DNA of 64,000 nt from Neisseriaceae bacterium TC5R-5 (GTDB lineage Bacteria > Pseudomonadota > Gammaproteobacteria > Burkholderiales > Chromobacteriaceae): positions 62,001 through 126,000 of the forward strand of contig JACCFC020000009.1 of NCBI GenBank assembly GCA_020830965.2, given 5' to 3'. Of the stretch, positions 33,959 through 45,036 are shown in pieces. Below the pieces are notes generated by a model. The model saw nothing but the letters and a program-made list of their open reading frames with translations, was not told where the DNA came from and made no database searches. The position numbers and the translations under genes are program-made. Numbering within the stretch: position 1 is the first letter of the stretch; every line of letters begins with the position of its first letter.

Positions 33959-35269
33959 ATGAAAAAACAATGGGCAGCTCTCAGCTACTGCCTACTCAGT
34001 CTGCTTGCACCATTGGTGGCCTTCGCCGCCGGTGGCCCGACAATAGCAGATGTAAAAACGATCAACTCCGGTGACACCGCATGGATGTTAATGGCAACGG
34101 CTTTGGTTCTCTTCATGACGCTACCTGGTCTCGCTTTGTTTTATGGTGGCATGGTCAGGAAAAAAAATATTCTAGCCACCTTGATGCAGAGTTTCGCCAT
34201 CAGTGCACTGGTCACCATTCTGTGGGTGCTTGTGGGATATAGCCTAGCGTTTACTACTGGTTCACCTTATCTCGGCGATCTTAGTCGCCTCATGTTAAAT
34301 GGCATGGTTTATTTGAAAGAGGCCGGCCAACTATCAGTTCATCCCTTAGCTAGCAACATCCCTGAGTCAGTCTTCATGATGTTTCAGATGACTTTTGCCA
34401 TCATTACCCCTGCATTAATTACTGGCGCTTTTGCAGAACGCATGAAGTTCTCCGCTATGTTGCTATTTAGCACGCTGTGGTCGCTACTCGTTTATGTGCC
34501 GGTAGCTCACTGGGTGTGGGCTCCAGGTGGTTGGCTGGCAAACAAAGGCGTACTGGATTTTGCCGGCGGCACTGTTGTGCATATCAATGCCGGTGTTGCT
34601 GGTTTAGTCACCGCCTTGGTATTAGGCAAGCGTCTTGGCTTTGGCAAAGAAGCCATGCCGCCTCACAATCTCATTCTCACCTTTATGGGGGCGGTCATGT
34701 TGTGGGTGGGCTGGTTTGGTTTTAATGCGGGTTCAGCCACGGCCGCCGATGGTCGGGCAGGCATGGCGATGGTGACCACACAAATTGCCGCTGCTGCCGC
34801 TGCCTTAGCATGGATGTGTACCGAATGGATAAAGAAAAAGAAGCCCTCTCTTCTTGGCATTGCTTCTGGCACTGTAGCCGGCTTAGTCGCGATTACGCCG
34901 GCTGCGGGGTTTGTGGATGCCAAAGGGGCTTTGATCATTGGTATAGCAGCAGGTGTCATATGCTTCTGGGGCGCAACCTCGGCTAAACACGCACTCGGCT
35001 ATGATGATTCGCTGGATGCTTTTGGCGTTCATGGCATAGGCGGTATATTAGGCGCCCTATTAACCGGTGTTTTTGCAGTAAAAGCCATTGGTGGCAGCGA
35101 TGGCAGTCTAGCTGTCCAAGCTATGGCAGTATGTATCACCATTGCTTACTGTGGAATCGTAACGCTAGTGCTGCTGAAATTCATCGACCTGATAATCGGC
35201 CTACGTGTCAGTGAAGATGATGAACGCGAGGGACTGGATATCTCACTGCATGGTGAACGAGTAGATTAA
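33959..35269 (+). CDS. amtB: Ammonium transporter AmtB
   Basis: A 436-residue trimeric ammonia channel. A signal-like N-terminus (YCLLSLLAPLVAFA) precedes 11 membrane segments. Family landmarks are TALVLFMTLPGLALFYGGMVRKKN, FAIITPALITGAFAERMKF, GGTVVHINAGVAGLV (pore His) and DAFGVHGIGGILGALLTGVFA (second pore His). It follows glnK by about 20 bases as one operon and ends in a strong terminator. Confidence 0.95.
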   Translation: MKKQWAALSYCLLSLLAPLVAFAAGGPTIADVKTINSGDTAWMLMATALVLFMTLPGLALFYGGMVRKKNILATLMQSFAISALVTILWVLVGYSLAFTTGSPYLGDLSRLMLNGMVYLKEAGQLSVHPLASNIPESVFMMFQMTFAIITPALITGAFAERMKFSAMLLFSTLWSLLVYVPVAHWVWAPGGWLANKGVLDFAGGTVVHINAGVAGLVTALVLGKRLGFGKEAMPPHNLILTFMGAVMLWVGWFGFNAGSATAADGRAGMAMVTTQIAAAAAALAWMCTEWIKKKKPSLLGIASGTVAGLVAITPAAGFVDAKGALIIGIAAGVICFWGATSAKHALGYDDSLDAFGVHGIGGILGALLTGVFAVKAIGGSDGSLAVQAMAVCITIAYCGIVTLVLLKFIDLIIGLRVSEDDEREGLDISLHGERVD

Positions 35270-35302
35270 AAGTAACGGGCGCCATCTGCGCCCGTTACTT
35301 TT
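35268..35302. terminator. Bidirectional terminator between amtB and sspB
   Basis: AAAAGTAACGGGCGC and its exact reverse complement are separated by CATCT. The outer AAAA and TTTT give a T tract in both directions, so it can end both the rightward amtB and the leftward sspA-sspB transcripts. Confidence 0.9.
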
Positions 35303-35321
35303 CACCAAAAACCAATAATAT

Positions 35322-35786
35322 TTATTTCACAATACGCAAACTAGGCCGACCACTAGGCCTCTCTTCACTACCTATATTGGGAGATTTTTCACCTGTCACT
35401 CCCACCACTCCGGTTTGACTCTCATCATCAGTAGAAACCGACTTAAGCACTGGCGCTGTTACCGTTTCCTGTTCAACAAGCTCAACCTCAAAACCCATGC
35501 CCTCGCCAGTTTCACGAGCAAAGATGGAAATGATGTTACCTATAGGAACCCATAGGTCTCGGGAAACACCACCAAAACGAGCAGAAAACGATAACCAGTC
35601 ATTAGCTATTTGCAGATTCTTGGTCGCTCTCAAATCAATGTTTAACACAATTTCATTATTTTTGACATATTCATGAGGAACATCCGCCTGCTCGTTCACC
35701 CACACCACAATGTGTGGTGTGAGCCCATTATCCGTGCACCACTCATGTAAGGCACGAACCATATATGGTTTAGTGCTAGTAGCCAT
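35322..35786 (-). CDS. sspB: ClpXP protease specificity-enhancing factor SspB
   Basis: A 154-residue adaptor that delivers ssrA-tagged proteins to ClpXP. The N-terminal dimer and tag-binding domain is at about 1-110 (KPYMVRALHEWCTDNGLTPHIVVWVN, FSARFGGVSRDLWVPIGNIISIFARE). A flexible linker leads to the short C-terminal ClpX-binding tail GRPSLRIVK. It follows sspA by nine bases. Confidence 0.93.
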   Translation of the reverse strand: MATSTKPYMVRALHEWCTDNGLTPHIVVWVNEQADVPHEYVKNNEIVLNIDLRATKNLQIANDWLSFSARFGGVSRDLWVPIGNIISIFARETGEGMGFEVELVEQETVTAPVLKSVSTDDESQTGVVGVTGEKSPNIGSEERPSGRPSLRIVK

Positions 35787-35795
35787 CGTGTTCCT

Positions 35796-36398
35796 TTACT
35801 TACGCATCGCCTTTTCGGACGGTGTCAGTGAGTCAATGAAAGATTGACGCTGAAAAATTCTTTCCGCATATTTCAGTATAGGCGCTGCACTCTTCCCCAA
35901 ATCAATATCATAATGCTCCAAACGCCACATTAGAGGAGCAATTGCTACATCAATCATAGAAAAATCTTCCCCTAACATGAATTTCTGTTTAGCGAAGATC
36001 GGAGCAATTGTAGTCAGCCCATCACGAATAGCCTCACGTGTTTTACTCGCCTCTTTGCCTGTTACACCAGCTTCCAAAGCTTTAACACTCAGAAACAACT
36101 CATTTTCAAAACGATGCAAAAACAGACGGGCACGAGCACGCATGACTGGATCAGCGGGCATTAGTTGCGGGTGGGGAAAGCGTTCATCAATGTATTCATT
36201 AATGATATTGGACTCATAAAGAATAAGATCACGTTCCACCAGTACTGGAACTTCATTATAAGGATTCATTATTGCCAAATCTTCTGGCTTATTATGGATA
36301 TCTACATCAATAATTTCAAAATCCATACCTTTTTCAAATAGAACTATACGACAGCGCTGACTAAATGGGCAGGTAATTCCAGAATAAAGGGTCATCAT
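35796..36398 (-). CDS. sspA: Stringent starvation protein A (GST-fold)
   Basis: A 200-residue glutathione-transferase-fold protein that binds RNA polymerase. MMTLYSGITCPFSQRCRIVLFEKGMDFEI opens the thioredoxin-like domain, and NEVPVLVERDLILYESNIINEYIDERFPHPQLMP is typical. The helical domain follows from about 85. The ATG at 36398 was chosen (AAGGA 11 bases ahead); the longer reading to 36470 is not conserved in form. It heads the sspA-sspB operon next to the petABC terminator. Confidence 0.92.
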   Translation of the reverse strand: MMTLYSGITCPFSQRCRIVLFEKGMDFEIIDVDIHNKPEDLAIMNPYNEVPVLVERDLILYESNIINEYIDERFPHPQLMPADPVMRARARLFLHRFENELFLSVKALEAGVTGKEASKTREAIRDGLTTIAPIFAKQKFMLGEDFSMIDVAIAPLMWRLEHYDIDLGKSAAPILKYAERIFQRQSFIDSLTPSEKAMRK

Positions 36399-36507
36399 AG
36401 AGGGGGAAATCCTTACAAACGATAAAGTGGGGAGAGTAAGCTGGCTAGTGTAACATTTTTCACCTACCACTTTCCAGAAAAACCGCCTAAAGCCCTGATT
36501 ACAAAAG

Positions 36508-36531
36508 AAAAAGGCGAATATTCGCCTTTTT
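36508..36531. terminator. Terminator after petC (symmetric hairpin)
   Basis: AAAAAGGCGAAT is followed at once by its reverse complement ATTCGCCTTTTT. It lies 24 bases beyond the petC stop in the leftward direction and would also work in the other direction. Confidence 0.82.
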
Positions 36532-36554
36532 CTTTGAAAGTATGTATGAGCGGA

Positions 36555-37322
36555 TTAATGTATATCGCGCCAGTACTCTTTCTTGAGCAAGTAAATTAAC
36601 GGGAACAAGAGCAATGCCAAGAACATCAACACCATGTAGCCGATTTGCTGTCGCTTAACCTGAATTGGCTCACCAACAAAAACCAAGAAATTGGTCAAAT
36701 CCACCATACGCTGGTCAAACTCAACCGTATTTGCCTTACCATTTTCCAACTTGGTAAGACTGCCAGCTTTAACCAGCTCTAAATGATGTTCTTCCTCTCC
36801 CTTAGCATTTTTTGAGGTTTTTAGAACCTGCTCACCCTGCCACTCCCAAAAAACATGCGGCATGCCAACCTTGTCGAACACAATATTATTCCAGCCGGTT
36901 GGACGACTAGGATCACGATAAAACCCCCGCAAATAGCTATACAGGTAATCGGCACCACGTGAACGAGCAATTAAAGACAAATCGGGAGGAGTGGCACCAA
37001 ACCACGCCTTAGCATCCTTTTTATCCATCGAAATGTTCATTTGATCACCGATCTTTACCCCAGCAGGTAATAGATTAGCCTTAATCTGCTCCTCACTTAA
37101 ACCGATATCTGTTAGACGGTTATAGCGCATGAAGCTGGCCGAGTGACACGACAAACAATGATTGACAAAGATCTGCGCCCCACGCTGCAAGCTTTCAGTA
37201 TCTTGGATATTGATTGGCGCTTTAGGTAGGGCCGAGCCTTCATTAGCTAAACTAGGCGTCACCCAAAACGACACAAACAAAGCCATGGTAGCAAGCAGGT
37301 AACGGATTTTCATTTGCTTCAT
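36555..37322 (-). CDS. petC: Cytochrome c1 of the bc1 complex
   Basis: A 255-residue membrane-anchored c-type cytochrome. It has a signal peptide (RYLLATMALFVSFWVTPSLA), the heme motif CLSCH (Cys56, Cys59, His60), a distal Met in the second half, and a C-terminal anchor GYMVLMFLALLLFPLIYLL. It passes electrons from the Rieske protein to soluble cytochrome c or an oxidase. It follows petB by 15 bases and ends the petABC operon. Confidence 0.95.
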   Translation of the reverse strand: MKQMKIRYLLATMALFVSFWVTPSLANEGSALPKAPINIQDTESLQRGAQIFVNHCLSCHSASFMRYNRLTDIGLSEEQIKANLLPAGVKIGDQMNISMDKKDAKAWFGATPPDLSLIARSRGADYLYSYLRGFYRDPSRPTGWNNIVFDKVGMPHVFWEWQGEQVLKTSKNAKGEEEHHLELVKAGSLTKLENGKANTVEFDQRMVDLTNFLVFVGEPIQVKRQQIGYMVLMFLALLLFPLIYLLKKEYWRDIH

Positions 37323-37337
37323 ATGTCCTCTCCCCTT

Positions 37338-38681
37338 TTACACGTTCATGGCGAACAAAACAGCACCGACCAGAGTGATCAGCGAGAGCACCAAAAAGCG
37401 AACTTTGCGCTTTGTATTGGTCTCGGTCACGCGAGCAGGTACTGGCTCACTACCCACATCATTTTTGGTGTAGAAAGGCATTGCCAAGAAAAATGCGAAA
37501 TAGACAAATGAGAAGAGCTGCGCAATGACAGTTCTCGCATTAGTAGACGGTAAAGCACCTAATATACCCAAGCCTATGAAGGAGATAATAAATAACACCA
37601 ACATAAACTTAAATTTGGGGCCACGATAGCGAATGGACTTAATCGGTGAGCGGTCTAGCCATGGCAAGAATGCAATAATAACGACAGCAGCCCCCATTCC
37701 AATCACACCCCATACCTGCGTACCCAGGAAAGACGGAATGGCGCGCAAAATCGCATAAAAAGGAGTGAAATACCAAACCGGTGCAATATGAGGAGGCGTC
37801 TTTAATGGATCGGCCTGATCAAAATTGGGGTGCTCTAAAAAGTAACCGCCCATCTCCGGAAGAAAAAATACAATAACGGAGAAGACAATCATGAACACCA
37901 CAACACCCAGAATATCCTTTACCGTGTAATAAGGATGTGAATAAATCCCGTCCAAATAAATACCGGTAGCAGGGTCTTTTGCCTGTTGTTTAATCTCAAC
38001 ACCGTCTGGATTATTGGAACCCACCTCATGCAAGGCCATCAAATGAGCAGCGACCAAGGCCAGTAAAACTAGCGGCACTGCGATAACATGCAGGGCAAAA
38101 AAGCGGTTCAGCGTAACATCAGATACCACATAGTCACCGCGAATCCATAGTGACAAATCGGGGCCAATAACAGGTATTGAGCCAAACAAATTGACAATTA
38201 CTTGCGCCCCCCAAAATGACATCTGTCCCCATGGCAATAAATAGCCCATAAATGCTTCAGCCATCAAACAGAGGAAAATCAAAGTGCCAAATATCCAAAC
38301 CAATTCACGGGGCTTTTTATAAGACCCATAAATCAGGCCACGAAACATATGCAGATAGACCACGACAAAGAACATGGACGCCCCGGTGGAATGCATATAC
38401 CGGATAATCCATCCACCAGGAACATCCCGCATAATATATTCAACAGAGGCAAACGCCACTGGAATACCTGCGCCATTCAATGTACCGTCTGGTTTGTAAT
38501 TCATCGTCAAGAAAATACCTGTGACAATTTGCAACACCAAAACCAGCATGGCTAAAGAGCCAAAAAAATACCAGAAATTAAAATTCTTAGGGGCAATGTA
38601 TTTTCCCCACTGACTTTCCCACAAGGCGGTTAACGGAAAACGTGCATCCACCCAGTTGAGAAGCTTTTGTCCTTTAGTCAT
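37338..38681 (-). CDS. petB: Cytochrome b of the bc1 complex
   Basis: A 447-residue protein with eight or more membrane segments, holding two b hemes and the quinone sites. GNIFLTMNYKP-like text (GIFLTMNYKPDGT), RYMHSTGASMFFVVVYLHMFRGLIYGSY (heme His), LMAEAFMGYLLPWGQMSFWGAQVIVNL and PEMGGYFLEHPNF near the Qo site (PEW-like loop) are visible. The full-length form (b6 plus subunit IV fused) is that of proteobacteria. Middle gene of petABC. Confidence 0.95.
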   Translation of the reverse strand: MTKGQKLLNWVDARFPLTALWESQWGKYIAPKNFNFWYFFGSLAMLVLVLQIVTGIFLTMNYKPDGTLNGAGIPVAFASVEYIMRDVPGGWIIRYMHSTGASMFFVVVYLHMFRGLIYGSYKKPRELVWIFGTLIFLCLMAEAFMGYLLPWGQMSFWGAQVIVNLFGSIPVIGPDLSLWIRGDYVVSDVTLNRFFALHVIAVPLVLLALVAAHLMALHEVGSNNPDGVEIKQQAKDPATGIYLDGIYSHPYYTVKDILGVVVFMIVFSVIVFFLPEMGGYFLEHPNFDQADPLKTPPHIAPVWYFTPFYAILRAIPSFLGTQVWGVIGMGAAVVIIAFLPWLDRSPIKSIRYRGPKFKFMLVLFIISFIGLGILGALPSTNARTVIAQLFSFVYFAFFLAMPFYTKNDVGSEPVPARVTETNTKRKVRFLVLSLITLVGAVLFAMNV

Positions 38682-38695
38682 TGTGCCCTCTCAGC

Positions 38696-39280
38696 TTATT
38701 TGTCATCGCCAATCAGCAGGCGGGTATTGGACAGATACTTGTGCGGCGGAATCTCCAAATTCTTTGGAGCCGGCACCCCTTTAAAAACGCGGGCAGCCAA
38801 ATCAAACTTGGAGCCATGACAAGGACAATAGAACCCACCCACCCACTCCGGCCCTAAATCTGCTGGTGCAATATCCGGCCGATAAGTTGGAGAACAGCCG
38901 AGATGGGTACAAATACCCACCGCAACTAACAACTCCGGTTTAATCGAACGATGTCCATTTTGACAATACACAGGCTGTTGCGGCAGTTCCGATGCAGGAT
39001 CTACCAATCTAGCGTCTAATGTAGGCAAACTCTTCAACTGCTCAGGAGTACGATTCAATAGCCAAACAGGCTTGCCACGCCACTCCACATTGATTTTCTG
39101 ACCTGCCTCAATTTTGCTGACATCCACTTCAACAGGGGCACCAGCAGCCTTAGCCCTTTCTGAAGGGAAAAAGCTCAGCACAAACGGCGTAGCCATACCC
39201 ACTACCGCCACCCCCCCAACTGCACTAGTCGCCACCGTCAAAAATCGACGACGCCCCTTATCGACTTGTTGTTCACCCAT
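38696..39280 (-). CDS. petA: Rieske iron-sulfur subunit of the bc1 complex
   Basis: A 194-residue protein with a twin-arginine-type start (GRRRFLTVATSAVGG), one membrane anchor, and a periplasmic [2Fe-2S] domain. The cluster ligands lie in CTHLGC and CPCHGS. The ATG at 39280 has GAGG ahead. It takes electrons from ubiquinol at the Qo site and leads petABC. Confidence 0.94.
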   Translation of the reverse strand: MGEQQVDKGRRRFLTVATSAVGGVAVVGMATPFVLSFFPSERAKAAGAPVEVDVSKIEAGQKINVEWRGKPVWLLNRTPEQLKSLPTLDARLVDPASELPQQPVYCQNGHRSIKPELLVAVGICTHLGCSPTYRPDIAPADLGPEWVGGFYCPCHGSKFDLAARVFKGVPAPKNLEIPPHKYLSNTRLLIGDDK

Positions 39281-39323
39281 TACAGTCATCCTCAATCGTG
39301 AAAACCGAGCCCAAAACTGCCTG

Positions 39324-39353
39324 ATTTTACCCGATTCCGCCTAGGGACTTGAA
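39324..39353 (-). promoter_or_regulatory. Possible promoter of petABC
   Basis: Read on the minus strand, TTCAAG (39353-39348) and TAAAAT (39329-39324) are 18 bases apart. This ends about 45 bases ahead of the petA start. It fits a sigma-70 promoter, but no other evidence supports it. Confidence 0.3.
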
Positions 39354-39394
39354 GCATCTATGCAAATAAATTGCAGTTGCCTGTACCTAGGCGC

Positions 39395-40138
39395 TTAAAT
39401 CGGATTAAAAATATCAATAAATTCAACCTCAATGCCTAAGGCCTTCCCCAAATACTCGCCCAGTGCCTGCACACCAAATCGCTCAGTAGCATGATGTCCG
39501 GCAGCAATAAAAGCCACATCACACTCCAATGCCATATGATAATTCTGCTCTGATACTTCACCGGTAATGAACGCATCGACACCAAGCGCTATTGCCTCTG
39601 CAAACCAATTTTGGGCTCCACCGGTACACCATGCGACTCGGCCTACTTGCTTGTCAGGTCGACCGAGTAACTGTGCCTGACGCCCTAAACAAGAAGAAAC
39701 ATGCTTGGTAAAATCGACGGCACTACTTTCTTGCCAATCACCGTGCCACAACAGGCCATACTCTCCTGCCTGCATTGGTGAACTTAATCCTAACGCAGCA
39801 CCCAGGCGAGCATTATTACCTAGATCAAGGTGAGCATCTAAAGGCAGGTGATAAGCTAGCAAACTAATATCATTTTGCAGTAAGGTCTTTATCCTTTTGC
39901 CCTTAATACCAGTAATCCTGGCATCTTCACCTTTCCAAAAGTAGCCATGGTGTACCAAAATGGCGTCGGCACCACGTTCGCTTGCCACTTCAATCAACTC
40001 TTGTGATGCTGTGACTCCGGTTACCAGTTTGTTTACAACAGGCCGCCCCTCAATCTGTAGGCCGTTTGGGGCATAGTCCTTAAATTTCGATGGCTCTAAC
40101 AAACTATCCAGCTTAGCCAGCAATTCTGTCAGTTGCAT
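39395..40138 (-). CDS. Nif3-like dinuclear metal center protein
   Basis: A 247-residue NIF3/YbgI family protein, known from structures as a toroidal hexamer with a two-metal site. KFKDYAPNGLQIEGRP, ILVHHGYFWKGEDARITG (metal His pair), YHLPLDAHLDLGNNARLG and AAGHHATERFGVQALGEYL are conserved. It is sometimes annotated as GTP cyclohydrolase 1 type 2, but its reaction is not settled. It stands alone between petA and groEL, leftward. Confidence 0.88.
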   Translation of the reverse strand: MQLTELLAKLDSLLEPSKFKDYAPNGLQIEGRPVVNKLVTGVTASQELIEVASERGADAILVHHGYFWKGEDARITGIKGKRIKTLLQNDISLLAYHLPLDAHLDLGNNARLGAALGLSSPMQAGEYGLLWHGDWQESSAVDFTKHVSSCLGRQAQLLGRPDKQVGRVAWCTGGAQNWFAEAIALGVDAFITGEVSEQNYHMALECDVAFIAAGHHATERFGVQALGEYLGKALGIEVEFIDIFNPI

Positions 40139-40192
40139 AGTCTTTCTGTCCTTATTCGGGCACCCTATCCCGATCTACGCTGCGAAATAGAA

Positions 40193-40214
40193 AACCCCGC
40201 GTAAACGCGGGGTT
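40193..40214 (-). terminator. Rho-independent terminator of groESL
   Basis: AACCCCGCG-TTTA-CGCGGGGTT on the minus strand is followed by TTCTATTT. It lies about 30 bases beyond the groEL stop. Confidence 0.85.
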
Positions 40215-40241
40215 CAAACAAACAGAATTAAGAATAGCTAA

Positions 40242-41885
<1,644 letters not shown>

Positions 41886-41931
41886 TTAGCTCTCCAAATT
41901 CTTTAGTTAAGTCAGGGAATAAGGGTCGGAG

Positions 41932-42219
41932 TTACTCTACGATACCCATTACATCTTCTTCACGCATTACAAGCACTTCATCTCCGCTGATTTTCACAGC
42001 CTGGCCAGAATACTTACCAAAGATGACTTTATCGCCAACCTTCAATTCAAGCGAGCGGCGCTCACCATTTTCTAGAATCTTGCCATTACCTACAGCAAGC
42101 ACCTCACCCATGTCTGGCTTCTCAGCAGCAGCACCCGGCAAAACAATACCGGAAGCAGTTTTTTCTTCTGCCTCAAGACGTTTGATAACAACACGGTCGT
42201 GCAAAGGACGAATTGCCAT
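41932..42219 (-). CDS. groES: Co-chaperonin GroES
   Basis: A 95-residue lid of the GroEL cage. [39 protein letters not shown] and [31 protein letters not shown] are the family text, including the mobile loop. AGGAG lies ahead of the ATG. It is first in the operon, with a CIRCE element about 75-100 bases upstream. Confidence 0.97.
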   Translation of the reverse strand: MAIRPLHDRVVIKRLEAEEKTASGIVLPGAAAEKPDMGEVLAVGNGKILENGERRSLELKVGDKVIFGKYSGQAVKISGDEVLVMREEDVMGIVE

Positions 42220-42292
42220 TGATCTCTCCTAATTACATTGGCTGTTGAGAGTGAAAACGATTAGTTTTCTTGATTTAGTATGGTAGGTGCTA

Positions 42293-42319
42293 TTAGCACT
42301 CAACCATTGTGAGTGCTAA
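42293..42319. promoter_or_regulatory. CIRCE operator (HrcA binding site) of groESL
   Basis: TTAGCACTC at 42293-42301 and GAGTGCTAA at 42311-42319 are separated by nine bases, an exact match to the CIRCE consensus. The HrcA repressor binds it until heat stress. The hrcA gene is not in the window. Confidence 0.95.
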
Positions 42320-42347
42320 TGATAGGGATGGGAGTATTGATTTTCAA
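42319..42347 (-). promoter_or_regulatory. Sigma-70-type promoter of groESL
   Basis: On the minus strand TTGAAA (42347-42342) and TATCAT (42324-42319) have a 17-base spacer. The -10 box abuts the CIRCE element, so HrcA would block polymerase. The spacing does not fit a sigma-32 promoter. Confidence 0.6.
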
Positions 42348-42389
42348 GAGGGATGATGACTAATTTTCCTATTGCTTTGAATAAAGCAG

Positions 42390-43493
42390 TCAATGATTGG
42401 CGGTTTTACGAAGCACCAGCCACCGCGGTGCACGGAAGCGTACAATCATTCTGTATAGATAAACATAAGAAACAGCAAATAATGCGCAGAATGCCATAAG
42501 AATATATGTGTTTTGCCAAAACAACATTGCAGGAACGACAGAAACCGAGGACAGGGCCCACAAATATGGCGAAGTCAGACTATTACGCATGGTCAAATGC
42601 CCTGCCTCTTTCGAGCCAACCATCCATAGCACCATACGCTTATAAATTATCTGATGAAGATGTAAGGCATCAGGATACCCAACGCGGCGGCTCTGTAGAA
42701 ACTTCCTTCTATATATGGAGAATAAAGTCTCAAATACTGGGTAAATAACTAGTAACAATGGAAACCATGGTGAAACCAGAGGATTACGCACGACCAAAAG
42801 TACAGATACTTCTGCAACGATAAAACCGACAAGATAAGCACCACCATCACCGGCAAAAATCAGACCCCGCGGAAAGTTCCAAAACAAGAAACCCGAAATT
42901 GCCCCTACCGCAGCAAAGCACACCCCCATCAAGAGATGGTCACCTACTTTGAAGGCAACGTAAGCCAAGGCAAGAAAAATAAAAATAGCAACCATCCCAG
43001 ATAGCCCGTTATAACCATCAATAATATTGACAGCGTGAGCTACTCCTCCTACTGCAATCACCGTTAACAATAGCGAAAAAATAGTAGACCGTTGCAATAG
43101 CTGATCTAGCCCCGGCAAATCCAGGCGATGTAAGCCGGCACCTAGCAACCAATAACCCAGCGCGGCAGCAAACAACGTGGCCAAAAGACGCGGTAAGGGC
43201 CCTACACGTTTAGTTAAGTCCTCAAATAAACCAGCTGCAAATGCCGGCATGGCTACCAGAAAAAGCACTAGCGGCAAAACATGACCCTGCTGCCAGACCA
43301 AGACTAAAAAACCTGCCAGTAGCCCTACGCCGATAGGAATACCTCCGATGCGTGGCACGGCACCAATATGAAACTTTTGCACACCACTTGTTTCATAATC
43401 CGACGAAAAACTTTCATGCAAATGATTGAAATGTATCAACAGCATGGCTAAAACCAAGGACAAGAAAGTCGAAACCAACAATATTTGCAACAT
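42390..43493 (-). CDS. MraY/WecA-like polyprenyl-phosphate sugar-1-phosphate transferase
   Basis: A 367-residue protein with about ten membrane segments. It belongs to glycosyltransferase family 4 of the polyprenol-phosphate type, which loads a sugar phosphate onto undecaprenyl phosphate to start O-antigen or capsule chains. Conserved active-site text is GVQKFHIGAVPRIGGIPIG, HAVNIIDGYNGLSG and FAGDGGAYLVGF, with a C-terminal HLHQ-type His motif (YPDALHLHQIIYKRM). The ATG at 43493 was preferred over a TTG at 43535. The substrate sugar is unknown. Confidence 0.87.
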   Translation of the reverse strand: MLQILLVSTFLSLVLAMLLIHFNHLHESFSSDYETSGVQKFHIGAVPRIGGIPIGVGLLAGFLVLVWQQGHVLPLVLFLVAMPAFAAGLFEDLTKRVGPLPRLLATLFAAALGYWLLGAGLHRLDLPGLDQLLQRSTIFSLLLTVIAVGGVAHAVNIIDGYNGLSGMVAIFIFLALAYVAFKVGDHLLMGVCFAAVGAISGFLFWNFPRGLIFAGDGGAYLVGFIVAEVSVLLVVRNPLVSPWFPLLLVIYPVFETLFSIYRRKFLQSRRVGYPDALHLHQIIYKRMVLWMVGSKEAGHLTMRNSLTSPYLWALSSVSVVPAMLFWQNTYILMAFCALFAVSYVYLYRMIVRFRAPRWLVLRKTANH

Positions 43494-43611
43494 AAGCGTG
43501 TTACTCTTATTCGAACCGATGCTCAAAGCCTGCAACAGATTTGAGAGATTAAATGACTATGGCTCGCCTTGTAGGTCACAAAATCGTGACCCGAACAGCA
43601 AGAGAAGTATA

Positions 43612-44946
43612 TCAAGCAACTTTTTCAATCGCTTTAGCTATTGCCTGAGCCCACGTTTCTGCTAGTGACTTATCATCCGCTTCCACCATCACCCTCACGA
43701 CTGGCTCGGTACCCGAGGGGCGCAAGACCACCCTACCATGACCTTGCAACGCTTGCTGAGCAGCAAGCAGCGATTTAGCAGATGCGGCCTTCCAATCACA
43801 ACCATTATGGCGCACGTTGATCAGCGTTTGTGGGAAGGGTTGCCAATCACTGCAGGCCTCCGCCAGCGTCAAACCTAAATCACTCAGTGCTGATAGCACC
43901 TGCAGACTGGAAATGATCCCGTCACCAGTAGAATGCCGATCTAAGCATAGAATGTGGCCAGAAGCTTCACCCCCAACTTGCCAACCGTTGCTATTCAGCA
44001 TTTCCAACACATAACGATCACCAACCTTAGCCCGATCAAACTTGACACCTTGTTTTTGTAAGGCAAGCTCCATAGCCAGATTGGTCATCACAGTGCCAAC
44101 CACCCCCCCTTTAAGCTCCCCCTTGGCAACCCTGGCTTTAGCAATCACGTAAATCAACTGATCTCCGTCATACACCGTACCGTGCGTGTCAACCATCATC
44201 AAACGATCACCATCGCCATCTAATGCAATACCATAATCAGCATGATGCTCTAACACCGCCATTTGCAGCGTTTTAGGGTGAGTGGCCCCTACCTTATCGT
44301 TAATATTATATCCATCAGGGGATGCCCCAATCGACACCACCTCTGCCCCTAATTCATGGAAAACTTTAGGGGCGATATGATAAGTTGCACCATTAGCGCA
44401 ATCCACCACCAGTTTTAAGCTTTTAAGATTGCGATCAAATGGAAAGCTACTTTTACAGAATTCAATATAGCGCTCTGCTGCCCCATCAATCCGCCGTGCT
44501 CTGCCTAATTGGACAGAAGCATTCGTTAACATCGGCTGCTCTAGCATGGCTTCAATTTCCAGCTCAATCGCATCATCCAGCTTTTTACCACCTTCGGCAA
44601 AAAACTTAATTCCATTATCCTGAAAAGCATTATGCGATGCAGAAATCATCACCCCTGCCTCCAGTCTTAATGCTCTAGTCAAATAGGCTATGCCAGGCGT
44701 AGGCAATGGCCCGGTCAACAAAACATTCACTCCTGCAGCAGTAAAACCAGCCTGCAGAGCGGCCTCAAGCATATAGCCGGAAATACGGGTGTCTTTACCT
44801 ATTAACACAGTAGGACGATGTTGTTTGTCATGATTGACCAGCACGCGACCTGCCGCGTAGCCTAATTTCAGGATAAATTCAGGCGTAATGGGGAACTGCC
44901 CCACTTCGCCACGTACACCGTCAGTACCAAAATATTTACGACTCAT
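43612..44946 (-). CDS. glmM: Phosphoglucosamine mutase GlmM
   Basis: A 444-residue alpha-D-phosphohexomutase that converts glucosamine-6-phosphate to glucosamine-1-phosphate for UDP-GlcNAc. [16 protein letters not shown] opens it. The phosphoserine loop is [13 protein letters not shown], the metal loop is DGDGDRLMM, the sugar loop is GEASGH, and the phosphate loop is [12 protein letters not shown]. The ATG at 44946 fits the family start. It follows folP, an order typical of proteobacteria. Confidence 0.96.
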   Translation of the reverse strand: MSRKYFGTDGVRGEVGQFPITPEFILKLGYAAGRVLVNHDKQHRPTVLIGKDTRISGYMLEAALQAGFTAAGVNVLLTGPLPTPGIAYLTRALRLEAGVMISASHNAFQDNGIKFFAEGGKKLDDAIELEIEAMLEQPMLTNASVQLGRARRIDGAAERYIEFCKSSFPFDRNLKSLKLVVDCANGATYHIAPKVFHELGAEVVSIGASPDGYNINDKVGATHPKTLQMAVLEHHADYGIALDGDGDRLMMVDTHGTVYDGDQLIYVIAKARVAKGELKGGVVGTVMTNLAMELALQKQGVKFDRAKVGDRYVLEMLNSNGWQVGGEASGHILCLDRHSTGDGIISSLQVLSALSDLGLTLAEACSDWQPFPQTLINVRHNGCDWKAASAKSLLAAQQALQGHGRVVLRPSGTEPVVRVMVEADDKSLAETWAQAIAKAIEKVA

Positions 44947-45036
44947 CATGCATCTCACACTTCTTATATTTTTAACGTCACTGGCTATAAAGTCACTTGT
45001 GCTAACTCCCAAGTATTCTACGCTCTAGCAAGTAAT

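Noticed and set aside
42319-42360. Heat-shock sigma-32 promoter for groESL (CTTGAAA and CCCAT present)
   Set aside because: The spacer between the two boxes is only nine bases, too short; a sigma-70 promoter with CIRCE explains the site.
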